Part shown: piece after piece, positions 1-8,324 of the stretch
Numbering within the stretch: position 1 is the first letter of the stretch
Layout of the letters: every line of letters starts with the position of its first letter
From: an uncultured Treponema sp.
GTDB taxonomy: Bacteria > Spirochaetota > Spirochaetia > Treponematales > Treponemataceae
Assembly (NCBI GenBank): GCA_944389965.1
Contig: CALXOI010000004.1
Span: forward strand, 1 to 43,785
DNA length: 43,785 nucleotides
Reading direction: 5' to 3'
The notes under the pieces: model-generated
Databases searched by the model: none
What the model was told of the DNA's origin: nothing
The model's input: only the letters and a program-made list of their open reading frames with translations
Position numbers and translations under genes: made by a program

Positions 1-4
1 TGTA

Positions 5-33
5 TTGCGGCACAACTTTTTTTTCGCTATACT
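5..33 (+). promoter_or_regulatory. Possible promoter of the pyridoxal kinase gene
   Basis: TTGCGG (5-10) and TATACT (28-33) are separated by 17 nt. The second box lies in a small perfect hairpin, CGCTA (25-29) pairing with TAGCG (34-38). Transcription would start near 39-40, directly before the GGAGG at 41-45, giving a leader of only about 11 nt. The -35 box is poor, so this is tentative. Confidence 0.3.
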
Positions 34-50
34 TAGCGACGGAGGACTAA

Positions 51-914
51 ATGAAAAGAATTATTACCGTTCAGGACATTTCCTGTGTGGGAAAATGTTC
101 ATTGACTGTTGCCTTACCCATTATTTCTGCTATGGGTGTGGAAGCCTGCGTGTTACCTACCGCTGTTTTGTCTACTCACACAGCGTTTAAAGGTTTTACA
201 TTCCGGGATTTGACCTCAGATATTGAACCCATTTGTCGCCACTGGAAAGATGAAAATATACAATTTGACGCCATTTACACCGGATACTTAGGTTCTTTTG
301 AACAGTTGGACTTAATGCACAAACTGATGGCAGATTTCGGTTCAACAGCCTTAAAAATCGTAGATCCCTGTATGGCAGATAACGGCAAACTGTATCCCGG
401 ATTCACCCAAGAATTTGCCTTTGCCATGGCAAAACTCTGCGGAAAAGCCGACGTTGTTGTCCCTAACTTAACAGAAGCCAGCTTTATGTTAGGCATTCCC
501 TACCAAGCTGCCGGATACGACAAAGATTACATTATTTCCGTATTGAAACAACTGGCTCAGTTGGGAGCAAAACAAGTCGTTCTAAAAGGAATCGAATTTG
601 AAAAAGATCAACCGGAACTGATAGGCGTTACCGGAAAAATCGGAATAGCATCCTACGATGCCAATACCGGCACTATCAGCTGGTATTTCCACAAAAAAAT
701 GCCTCAAAGTTTCCACGGTACCGGCGATATTTTTGCCAGCGTTTTAACAGGAGCTTTAATGCGAGGATTGACCTTGGAACAGTCCTACGCTTTGGCAGGA
801 GACTTTGTGGCAGAATCCATTGACGCTACTCTACAACACAAAGACTATAACTGGTACGGCGTTGATTTTGAAACAGTCTTCCCCTACTTAATTAACCGAT
901 TGCAAAAAATGTAA
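51..914 (+). CDS. pdxY: Pyridoxal/pyridoxamine kinase (PdxK/PdxY family)
   Basis: This 287-residue protein is a full-length member of the ribokinase-like vitamin B6 kinases, which phosphorylate pyridoxal, pyridoxamine or pyridoxine with ATP to make or salvage pyridoxal 5'-phosphate in the cytoplasm. The N-terminus VQDISCVGKCSLT matches the family's substrate-binding opening, PNLTEA (about 138-143) is the conserved central motif, and HGTGD with Asp226 is the anion hole and catalytic base. The ATG is preceded by GGAGG at 41-45 with a 5-nt spacer. A rho-independent terminator follows directly, so it is probably monocistronic. The choice between the pdxK and pdxY names is uncertain; the enzyme class is not. 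Confidence 0.85.
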   Translation: MKRIITVQDISCVGKCSLTVALPIISAMGVEACVLPTAVLSTHTAFKGFTFRDLTSDIEPICRHWKDENIQFDAIYTGYLGSFEQLDLMHKLMADFGSTALKIVDPCMADNGKLYPGFTQEFAFAMAKLCGKADVVVPNLTEASFMLGIPYQAAGYDKDYIISVLKQLAQLGAKQVVLKGIEFEKDQPELIGVTGKIGIASYDANTGTISWYFHKKMPQSFHGTGDIFASVLTGALMRGLTLEQSYALAGDFVAESIDATLQHKDYNWYGVDFETVFPYLINRLQKM

Positions 915-920
915 TAAACA

Positions 921-947
921 GGCGGGGCTTTCCCCGCCATTATTTTT
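921..947 (+). terminator. Rho-independent terminator after the B6 kinase gene
   Basis: GGCGGGG (921-927) and CCCCGCC (932-938) form a perfect 7-bp GC stem with a 4-nt CTTT loop, followed by a T-rich tract (940-947). It ends only about 10 nt before the next start codon, so the M48 gene must depend on readthrough or on a promoter I could not identify. Confidence 0.85.
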
Positions 948-957
948 AGAGAATAAT

Positions 958-2286
958 ATGTATACAGTTGACATCACCAATATTTTTATACTGATTTTTA
1001 TCTTTGGAACAGTTTTCAGTTTTTTGTTACATCATTTTTTAGCTTTTCTTAATTATACATCACGGAAAAAACTTTCCAGACAACCGGTAACGGAACTTTT
1101 GCCGGAACTGTTCAAATATCCGGCAGCACAAGCCTTTGATACGGAAAAGCTCGGAAAAATCACCTGTTATAAAAATGCCCTGTACCATTCCTGGATTCCG
1201 TCAAGTATTGTATCTGTAACGGTAACCCTTGCCCTGGCTCTAACGGGTTTTTATCCGTGGATTTTTGACCTTACCCTGAACCTTACGGGGAATCCCCGGA
1301 ATTTTACCAGCACGTACAGCGCATTTTTTCTGTTTTATGTTTTTGCGGGACTCCCGGGATTTTTTATCACCCTCCCTTTTAACTTATATACTGAATTTAA
1401 AATAGAAAAGAAATTTGAATTTTCCAATATGACTTTTTCCCTCTGGCTGAAGGATTTATGCAAATCACAGATTATATCTCTGGTAGTTTCAGCCCTGCTT
1501 TTAATACCCGTTACGGCGGTTTTGATTTTCTTTCCCCATAACTGGTGGATTCTTGTATCGGTCATTTTATTTGTGTTTATCTTAGCGGCACAAATCGTGT
1601 ATCCACTGGTAATCGCACCTCTTTTTAACAAGTTTTCACCTTTGGAAGATGGTGAGCTGAAAGAAGCAATTACAGCATTGATGGAAAAAACAGGTTTCAA
1701 AGCTTCCGGGGTATATGTGATGGATGCTTCAAAACGCAGCGGTCATTCTAACGCCTATTTTACCGGGTTTGGAAAATCCAAGCGGATTGTTTTATTTGAT
1801 ACGCTGATACAGCAGCTTACTACGGAAGAATTGACAGCAGTCTTAGCCCATGAATTGGGACACTATGCCCGCCACCATATTTTAAAACGTTTTTTACTGA
1901 CAGCTCCCGTGGAATTTGTGCTTATGTACTGTCTGTTCCGATTGGCAAACCTGCCATTATTATATGAAGGCTTTGGATTTTACCAGATACAGATAATGGG
2001 ACTTCAGTCTATGGAATTTATCGGTTTGTTTTTGGCAATGATTCTTTTTGAAGCAGTGCAGGAAATAATCAGTCCCCTTGTCAATTTTGGTTCCAGAAGG
2101 GATGAATACCAGGCTGATTTCTTTGCAGTCAATTTAACCGGAACGTCAGAGCATTTAATCAATGCGTTGATTAAACTGAACAGCGAAAACCTTTCCGATC
2201 TGATGCCCTCAAAAATCTATGCTTTCTGGAATTATTCCCACCCCACTTTACTGGAGCGAATCCGGCATTTACAAAAGAATGGGTAA
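958..2286 (+). CDS. M48 family zinc metalloprotease, Ste24/CAAX protease-like
   Basis: The 442-residue integral membrane protease has several hydrophobic segments in its N-terminal half (about residues 5-30, 75-100, 115-140, 165-190 and 195-220), as in the Peptidase M48 N-terminal domain. The zinc motif HELGH gives ligands His298 and His302 with catalytic Glu299, and RRDEYQAD supplies the third ligand, Glu383. Length and architecture match Ste24-type CAAX proteases. Bacteria lack prenylated CAAX substrates, so the usual inference is turnover or quality control of membrane proteins. The start has only a weak purine-rich AGAGA upstream. It lies just after a terminator and before an accessory island on the opposite strand. 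Confidence 0.85.
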   Translation: MYTVDITNIFILIFIFGTVFSFLLHHFLAFLNYTSRKKLSRQPVTELLPELFKYPAAQAFDTEKLGKITCYKNALYHSWIPSSIVSVTVTLALALTGFYPWIFDLTLNLTGNPRNFTSTYSAFFLFYVFAGLPGFFITLPFNLYTEFKIEKKFEFSNMTFSLWLKDLCKSQIISLVVSALLLIPVTAVLIFFPHNWWILVSVILFVFILAAQIVYPLVIAPLFNKFSPLEDGELKEAITALMEKTGFKASGVYVMDASKRSGHSNAYFTGFGKSKRIVLFDTLIQQLTTEELTAVLAHELGHYARHHILKRFLLTAPVEFVLMYCLFRLANLPLLYEGFGFYQIQIMGLQSMEFIGLFLAMILFEAVQEIISPLVNFGSRRDEYQADFFAVNLTGTSEHLINALIKLNSENLSDLMPSKIYAFWNYSHPTLLERIRHLQKNG

Positions 2287-2296
2287 CAGAGAGCAA

Positions 2297-2336
2297 CATC
2301 CCGTACCGGAACAGGCACGGGATGGAACTAATTTTT
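2297..2336 (+). terminator. Possible terminator after the M48 protease gene
   Basis: CATCCCGT (2297-2304) and ACGGGATG (2317-2324) form a perfect 8-bp stem with a 12-nt loop, starting about 10 nt after the stop codon. The T-run (about 2331-2336) is 6-7 nt away from the stem, which makes it a weak intrinsic terminator. Confidence 0.4.
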
Positions 2337-2439
2337 CCGGCAGCATCTCCGGTGTTTTCTACCGGAACCAGGTACATACGGTGTAACTGTTTCAAAAACT
2401 CTGTTGGTTTTTAGCATAGCAGAGTGATTGTATCGTTTT

Positions 2440-2595
2440 TTTTCTGCCGGCCCTGTTGTATGCCGTCCTTGACACTTCCGGTTTTACCGGCACCGCTACT
2501 GACGGCGGCGTCCGCACCATTTGTCATATAAGTCTAATTCATACTTCATGTGGGCCTCCCCTCCGGATACAGCCGTTTGAAGGCAGCTCACGTCC
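2440..2595 (-). pseudogene. Decayed partial copy of the Rpn-family nuclease gene
   Basis: This stretch resembles the interior of the neighbouring intact nuclease gene. About 75 bases at 2516-2590 align with 2820-2890, including a shared long match around TCATATAAGTCTAATTC and codons for the GRPHMKYELDLYDKW region. A second block near 2445-2462 matches 2707-2724, around GCCGGCCCTGTTGTATGCC. Sequence between the blocks differs by deletions, and the frame is broken. It abuts the 3' end of the intact gene on the same strand, so it is best read as the remnant of a tandem second copy. Confidence 0.65.
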
Positions 2596-3454
2596 GGGAA
2601 GTTTCACGGAGTTTTTCAACCTCATCAACAGGCATGTGTGTCAAAGACGCGATAACTTCTGCAGACAACCCCTGCTCAAAAGCAGCGTATACAATATCCC
2701 GCATACTTTCCTGCCGGCCCTGTTGTATGCCTTGTTGTATGCCTTCTTCCCGGCCTTTAATTAGCCCTCTGTTTTCTCCGATTTCAATTCCTTCCTTTAC
2801 ACCTTCGGCCTTACCTTCGCACCATTTGTCATATAAGTCTAATTCGTATTTCATGTGGGGCCTCCCGTCAGGAAAAAGTCGTTTGAAGGCGGCTACTTTG
2901 TCGGCAATAGGGCGGGCTTCATCTGTGACAGTAGTAGTAGATAAGTACTGTAATAACGCCCGCAACCTGGGATCTTCTGCCTTTTCAAACGCACTTGTAT
3001 TATACACTACTTTTATCTGTTCGTCGCCTATTTCCCGCCCGTTCTGTTTCCAAACAGTCCGGCTTTCGTAGACGGGCAATCCGTCCCCGCACAGGTCAAA
3101 GTTGCAGATAAAAATCACATAGGATTTTTTCAGCTGGTCATAGGGATTCCCCCGCAACAGGGAGTCCACGTCAATGGCGGAGTGGTAGTACCGCATCCGT
3201 TTGACCAGGTTTGTCTTGTGCACCGTCTGCATTTCGATGTTGTAGATTTCATCGTCACCTTCAAGATAGACATCCATACGGATGCCTTTTGTTTGTGGGA
3301 AAAGGTTTACTTCCTTCTGTGCCTCTAGGTAGATTACTTTTGTAATTTTTATTCCCATCAGCATTTCAAGAAAGAGTTTACAGAACTCTTCGTCTTTCAT
3401 AATTTGGCTAAACAGATAATCATCCGTCAGCGTTACGTCTTTCCAGGGTTTCAT
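2588..3454 (-). CDS. Rpn family recombination-promoting nuclease/putative transposase (PD-(D/E)XK)
   Basis: The 288-residue protein has the family signature: an N-terminal MKPWKDVTLTDDYLFSQIMKDEE, the nuclease core around IRMDVYLEGDDEIYNIEMQT (the Asp and the E-x-Q of the PD-(D/E)XK fold, about residues 75-100) and a charged, Gln/Gly-rich tail with repeated GIQQG units. Related RpnA proteins of E. coli raise RecA-independent recombination and cut DNA; members are often multicopy and fast evolving. I chose the ATG at 3454 because AGGAGGT (complement of 3460-3466) sits in front of it; an upstream extension has no ribosome-binding site. A decayed partial copy directly follows, supporting a mobile or duplicating gene. 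Confidence 0.8.
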   Translation of the reverse strand: MKPWKDVTLTDDYLFSQIMKDEEFCKLFLEMLMGIKITKVIYLEAQKEVNLFPQTKGIRMDVYLEGDDEIYNIEMQTVHKTNLVKRMRYYHSAIDVDSLLRGNPYDQLKKSYVIFICNFDLCGDGLPVYESRTVWKQNGREIGDEQIKVVYNTSAFEKAEDPRLRALLQYLSTTTVTDEARPIADKVAAFKRLFPDGRPHMKYELDLYDKWCEGKAEGVKEGIEIGENRGLIKGREEGIQQGIQQGRQESMRDIVYAAFEQGLSAEVIASLTHMPVDEVEKLRETSRT

Positions 3455-3605
3455 GCTTATACCTCCTCTATTATTGTAGGTATAAATGGGAGATTTTCCT
3501 GCAAAAACTGAGAAATTTAAAGAAAAATAACTATTGAACCGAATGGGATATATTGTGTCCTGGAAATAATAGTTCACAATTTAGTTTGTCAAAAAAGCCG
3601 AAAAT

Positions 3606-3976
3606 CTATACATCTTCACATAGTTCCACAAAGAACTCTGCTGCCATCAGAAAACTTTTTTCAGATGTAACACGAAAGCATATGCGAACGCCTTTTCATA
3701 GTTTATTAAAAAAAGCATAATCATTTCTTCATTAAAAAAAGCCCTTGTATTATGACTTGAAATGTCCCTTAATTCATATCCAACGCTTTGTGCAAGTGAA
3801 GTACCTTCTGGAGAAGTTTCATAATAGGGAATTTTCATTACATCAGGTGACTGCACATAAGATTCTAGGGTCTCATAAAAAATTCTTCCATAAATAAGAA
3901 AAAAAAATAAATGCATTATTAAACGTGACACTCACCAGCATGACGAATACAGTATATCACGCATATTATTTTTCAT
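3606..3976 (-). pseudogene. Unrecognised small gene, probably broken by a stop codon and a frameshift
   Basis: An open frame of about 90 residues runs from GTG 3931 (or ATG 3916) to a stop at 3647, with a hydrophobic start and a soluble middle (about ESYVQSPDVMKIPYYETS). Two features suggest a longer ancestor. An ATG at 3976 is in frame with it but is cut off by a TGA at 3932-3934. At the other end, adding one base to the six-A tract near 3656-3661 continues the reading as KKSFLMAAEFFVELCEDV to a stop at 3606. I do not recognise the family. No ribosome-binding site is clear. It could also be a real ~90-residue protein. Confidence 0.35.
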
Positions 3977-4053
3977 GCGATAAAAAATAATAGGTTTAAT
4001 TCAAAATAACTAGTTATACCCCCGCCTGCACTAATTGCCCGGACAACATCTCC

Positions 4054-4220
4054 CACAGGAGGTTGGATACGTTATCCATAAGCCTAGGATACGTTATCCG
4101 TAAGCCTAGGATATGTTGTCCATAAGCCTAGGATATGTTATCCATAAGCCTAGGATACGTTATCCATAAGCCTAGGATATGTTATCCATAAGCTATGGAG
4201 ACGTTACACAACCTCCTGTG
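4054..4220. repeat. Array of six 22-bp direct repeats bracketed by a 12-bp inverted repeat
   Basis: Six contiguous units begin at 4065, 4087, 4109, 4131, 4153 and 4175. Each is a 13-base near-palindrome GGATAYGTTRTCC followed by a 9-base linker RTAAGCCTA; the last linker is divergent. Substitutions cluster at the Y and R positions. The block is framed by a perfect inverted repeat, CACAGGAGGTTG (4054-4065) and CAACCTCCTGTG (4209-4220). There are no variable spacers, so it is not CRISPR. Each unit also holds TTATCCATA, one mismatch from the E. coli DnaA box. Function unknown. Confidence 0.9.
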
Positions 4221-4813
4221 AGCAAGCTCAGCCGCATATTCACGCTAAAAACAGAAATCCTGACCTTCCAACACGGTAAAGTTCCCGCTCCGGGGCATAT
4301 TCCGTTCCGGCTCTTTTTTCTGTTCTGTCACAGTATGAACGTGGGACAGATTATTCCGTTAATTTTACGGTTTTACAACCGAACCGGTATCGGGCGGTTT
4401 ACACGGGCAGAGTAAGCGGTGCAGGAAATCCGAATGCAGCCGGGTGCTTCATGATAGATGACTCCCCCTATCCTCTTTCTAAAAACTGCTTTAGCTTGGT
4501 TCCGCAGACATTCAAGCTAGACACAACGCCTATTCAAGCTAGACACACTGTCGTGTCTAGGCAAATTCAGAGGGACGTGCATAATTTTTAGCGCAATACC
4601 AGGTGACATATTTACCGTGTGTTCTCTAGTGCCGGCGGATTTCCGTTCAAACCGGGTCATGCTGCACTAAGCCGAGACAATGTATACTGCCATATTATTT
4701 CCATCCGGGGAACAGAACCAGCCTGTCACGGGATCTCTTTACCCGGTAAACCGTCTCCTTCAGTGTACGGTACTGGATACCGCCAGCTTCAAACAGCATG
4801 AGTAGTTTTACCC
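4221..4813. other. Gene-free stretch upstream of dnaE
   Basis: No convincing coding sequence is seen on either strand: the short open frames lack ribosome-binding sites and recognisable composition. The only structures I see are the 22-nt-period repeat at 4510-4560 and, at the right edge, the dnaE promoter. No tRNA fold or other RNA motif was recognised. Confidence 0.5.
4510..4560. repeat. Two 15-bp direct repeats plus inverted half-copy, 22-nt period
   Basis: ATTCAAGCTAGACAC occurs at 4510-4524 and again at 4532-4546, exactly 22 nt apart. Its last eight bases, CTAGACAC, recur inverted as GTGTCTAG at 4553-4560, making a perfect 8-bp stem with a 6-nt loop. The spacing equals the unit length of the array about 300 bp upstream, though the sequences are unrelated. 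Confidence 0.75.
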
Positions 4814-4842
4814 TTGTCTAAAAACCGGCTCACCGGTACAAT
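4814..4842 (+). promoter_or_regulatory. dnaE promoter positioned for a leaderless mRNA
   Basis: TTGTCT (4814-4819) and TACAAT (4837-4842) are 17 nt apart. Only six bases (ATCCCC) separate the -10 box from the ATG at 4849, so the predicted first transcribed base is the A of the start codon. No Shine-Dalgarno sequence is present. Confidence 0.6.
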
Positions 4843-4848
4843 ATCCCC

Positions 4849-7800
4849 ATGGCAGTATCAGATTTTGTTCATCTTCATGTCCATTCGGATTATTCCCTGT
4901 TGGACGGAGCTTCTAAAATATCAACCCTTATAAAGCGGGCAAAAGAACTGGGTATGACAGCCCTTGCCCTGACCGACCACGGCAATATGTTCGGTTCACT
5001 CCGGTTTGAGCAGCAATGTCATAAAGAAGGAATCAAACCGCTGGTAGGCTGCGAATTTTACGTTGCCGGAGGCAGCCGCCACGAACACAAAGGAACGGAA
5101 CAGGGAAACAAATATTACCATTTAATTCTGATTGCAAAGAATGTGGAAGGCTACCGGAATCTGATGATGCTCACATCCCGGTCTTTTACAGAAGGTATGT
5201 ATTATAAACCACGGATAGACGAGGAACTGCTCCGGCAGTATTCCGGGGGGCTTATCTGCCTGAGTGCCTGTCTTGCAGGGCAGCTTCCCCAGCTGCTGCT
5301 GAACGGCCAGATGCAGGAAGCAGAAGACCTGGTCCGCCGGTACAAAGAAATATTCGGACAGGATCACTATTATATTGAACTGCAGGATCACGGTATCCGG
5401 GAACAACAGGAGGTTGCCCCGAAACTTATAGATATTGCCCGCAGGATGGATGTTCCCATGGTCGTTACCAACGACATCCATTACAGTCTGAAAGAAGATT
5501 ACATCGCCCAGGACGTATTGCTGTGTATCGGAACGAAAAAGACACGGGATGACCCCAAACGGATGCGTTTTGAAGGACAGGAATTTTACATGAAAACCGG
5601 GGAAGAAATGGCACAGTTGTTCCCTGAATACCCGGAAATGATTGACAATACAAAACGCATCGCTGATATGTGCGACCTCACCATTCCCCAGTTCAGCACA
5701 ACGGAATTAAAAGACTGCCTGCCGGTATACCAGATTCCGCCGGAATTCAGTTCCCAGGATGAATATGTGCGGCATCTGGTGTACACGGGTTTGGAAAAAC
5801 GGTATCCGGTCGTCACTGATGAAATAAAAGCCCGGGCAGAATACGAGCTGGGCATTATCTTTAAAATGGGTTTTTCCGGGTACTTTCTCATTGTGTGGGA
5901 TTTTATCAACTGGGCAAAACAGCATGACATTCCGGTGGGGCCAGGGCGTGGTTCCGGGGCGGGTTCACTGGTCGCCTACGCCATGACAATAACCGACATC
6001 GATCCGTTCCGGTTCAACCTGATTTTTGAACGGTTCCTGAATCCGGAACGTATTTCCATGCCTGATTTTGACGTGGACATCTGTTACGAAGGCAGGCAGG
6101 ATGTTATTGAATATACCCGGCAGAAATACGGGGATCCACAGGTGGGACACATCGTTACCTTTGGAACCCTCAAGGCAAAGGCGGTCATCAAAGATGTGGG
6201 ACGGGTATTGAATATTCCGTTGGACGAAGTAAATGCGCTGACAAAACTCGTTCCCGAAGGGCCAAAAGTCCATCTGAAAGACGCTTTTGAAGTTAACGAA
6301 AAAATACCTGAATCCGGTAAACTGGCAGATATGCGCAATGATCCCCGGTACAAAGAACTGTTTGATCTGTGCTTTAAATTAGAAGACATCAACCGGAACA
6401 CCAGCCTCCACGCTTCCGGTATCGTAATCGGTAAAACACAGCTGCCGGAATGGGCGCCGGTATACAAAGATTCCAAAACAGGCAAGGTTGCTGTTCAGTA
6501 TACCATGGATATCATTGAGCCCTGCGGCTTGGTGAAAATGGATTATCTGGGCTTAAAAACCCTTACCCTGATAAAACACGCCGAACACATTATCAGAAAA
6601 CGTCCCGGCCTTGAAAATTTCCGAATTGACCAGGTTCCCGAAACCGATGAAAAAACATTTGATTTGTTCTGTGCCGGTCAGACTGCCGCTGTTTTCCAGT
6701 TTGAAAGTGCCGGTATGCAGAAAATCCTGCGGCAGGCACAGCCCCGGCGTCTGGAAGATATTGTTGCGTTGAATGCGTTGTACCGGCCCGGACCGATGGA
6801 TTATATACCCAATTATATTGAAGGAAAATTTGATGCATCAAAAATCACCTATCCGGATCCGTGTCTGAAAGATATTCTGGAAGAAACCTACGGCGTCATG
6901 GTCTATCAGGAACAGGTTATGCAGGTTGCCCAGCGGATTGCCGGGTTCTCCCTGGGCGGCGCAGATATGCTCCGGCGTGCCATGGGAAAGAAAAAGCTTG
7001 ATGTTCTGATGCAAAAGAAAGAAGAATTCATTGCCGGAGCTGTCAAAAACGGCTTTGAAGCATCCCATGCAGCTGATATTTTTGAAATAATGATACCGTT
7101 TGCCGGTTACGGCTTTAACAAAAGCCACGCCGCCGCATATTCCGTTGTCGCATACCGGACAGCATATCTGAAAGCAAATTTTCCGGCGGAATTTATTGCC
7201 GCCAACCTGACAAATGAAATCACTTCTGCGGAAAAACTGCCGGAATACATAAAAGAAGGCCGTTCCATGGGATTGGAAATTGACCCGCCGGACATCAACC
7301 GTTCTGATAAATACTTTGACGTAGTGGACGGCCGCATCGTATTCGGACTGATGGGCGTCAAGGGAATGGGTGACGCCGCCGCCGAATCAATCATTTCTGA
7401 GCGGCAGAAAAACGGTCCGTTCCTGTCATTTATGGATTTTCTGGACAGAATCAACTTCCACGAAGTTTCCCGCAAAGCCGTGGAAGTGTTGATTAAAACC
7501 GGTGCTTTTGACAAGCTGGATAAAAACCGTGCAACCCTTGCAGCAAATATGGACGCAGCGATTGATTACAGCGAACAAAAGAAAGAAAGTACCCGGTTTG
7601 GACAGGTAAGCCTGTTTGAAGATACCGGGGAAAAAGAATTTGCAGACTTCAGATTCCAAGAACTACCGGAATATCCCCGGCGGGAACTACTGGAAAAAGA
7701 AAAGGAATTTATCGGATGCTATGTTTCCGGACATCCGCTTGACGACTACCGGCAGCTTATCGAAACAAGCGCCACGATGAATGCGGCAAATGCAGCCCGG

Positions 7801-8313
7801 GCAAATCAGGAAAAACAGTATACGATGGTAGGTATGCTCCACACCCTGAAATCCATCACAACCCGTAAAGGGAAATCAATGGCATTCGGTGTATTGGAGG
7901 ACTTTACCGGGACTATTGAACTCACCTTTTTTCCGAAAACCTGGGAACAGATTGGCAGCCGGTTACAGGAAGACAGCGTTGTAGCACTAGTCGGAAAAAT
8001 CCAGAATAACCGGGAAGAAAACCCGCCGTCATTACTGGTTGATGAAATGATTCCGCTTGATTCTCTGAAAGCAAAAACAAACTGGGATATTCACATTAAA
8101 ATTAACCGGACATTTACCCGGGAACCTCAATTATACCCGTTGCGGGATTTTTTGTTTGGCAATTCAGGGAATTCCTGTGTATATTTTCATATAGAGACAC
8201 CTCAGGGAAATGTTACGGTCAGAGCCCATTCCCAAATGAAAGTGCCTTGTTCCGATTCTTTTATGGAAGAATTGGAAAACCAACCTATGGTTGAATCTGT
8301 ATGGAAAGATTAG
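4849..8313 (+). CDS. dnaE: DNA polymerase III subunit alpha
   Basis: The 1154-residue replicative polymerase subunit is full length and is the catalytic chain of the cytoplasmic chromosomal replicase. The N-terminal PHP domain (about 1-280) keeps metal-binding motifs HLHVHSDYS and LTDHGN that are degenerate in E. coli DnaE. The palm domain has PDFDVD with catalytic Asp408 and Asp410 and the third Asp565 in KMDYLGLKTL. The helix-hairpin-helix region follows, then an OB fold (about 985-1060) after GHPLDDYR. The start ATG has no ribosome-binding site but fits a leaderless transcript. It leads a three-gene cluster with a YggT protein and recG; the intergenic gap downstream is 11 nt. Confidence 0.97.
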   Translation: MAVSDFVHLHVHSDYSLLDGASKISTLIKRAKELGMTALALTDHGNMFGSLRFEQQCHKEGIKPLVGCEFYVAGGSRHEHKGTEQGNKYYHLILIAKNVEGYRNLMMLTSRSFTEGMYYKPRIDEELLRQYSGGLICLSACLAGQLPQLLLNGQMQEAEDLVRRYKEIFGQDHYYIELQDHGIREQQEVAPKLIDIARRMDVPMVVTNDIHYSLKEDYIAQDVLLCIGTKKTRDDPKRMRFEGQEFYMKTGEEMAQLFPEYPEMIDNTKRIADMCDLTIPQFSTTELKDCLPVYQIPPEFSSQDEYVRHLVYTGLEKRYPVVTDEIKARAEYELGIIFKMGFSGYFLIVWDFINWAKQHDIPVGPGRGSGAGSLVAYAMTITDIDPFRFNLIFERFLNPERISMPDFDVDICYEGRQDVIEYTRQKYGDPQVGHIVTFGTLKAKAVIKDVGRVLNIPLDEVNALTKLVPEGPKVHLKDAFEVNEKIPESGKLADMRNDPRYKELFDLCFKLEDINRNTSLHASGIVIGKTQLPEWAPVYKDSKTGKVAVQYTMDIIEPCGLVKMDYLGLKTLTLIKHAEHIIRKRPGLENFRIDQVPETDEKTFDLFCAGQTAAVFQFESAGMQKILRQAQPRRLEDIVALNALYRPGPMDYIPNYIEGKFDASKITYPDPCLKDILEETYGVMVYQEQVMQVAQRIAGFSLGGADMLRRAMGKKKLDVLMQKKEEFIAGAVKNGFEASHAADIFEIMIPFAGYGFNKSHAAAYSVVAYRTAYLKANFPAEFIAANLTNEITSAEKLPEYIKEGRSMGLEIDPPDINRSDKYFDVVDGRIVFGLMGVKGMGDAAAESIISERQKNGPFLSFMDFLDRINFHEVSRKAVEVLIKTGAFDKLDKNRATLAANMDAAIDYSEQKKESTRFGQVSLFEDTGEKEFADFRFQELPEYPRRELLEKEKEFIGCYVSGHPLDDYRQLIETSATMNAANAARANQEKQYTMVGMLHTLKSITTRKGKSMAFGVLEDFTGTIELTFFPKTWEQIGSRLQEDSVVALVGKIQNNREENPPSLLVDEMIPLDSLKAKTNWDIHIKINRTFTREPQLYPLRDFLFGNSGNSCVYFHIETPQGNVTVRAHSQMKVPCSDSFMEELENQPMVESVWKD

Positions 8314-8324
8314 CGGAGGTCTGA

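Noticed and set aside
4054-4220. CRISPR array
   Set aside because: The 22-bp units are contiguous with only a constant linker; there are no variable spacers and no cas genes nearby.
4179-4801. Short plus-strand frames at 4179-4415 and 4619-4801
   Set aside because: The first begins inside the repeat array, neither has a ribosome-binding site or recognisable protein features.
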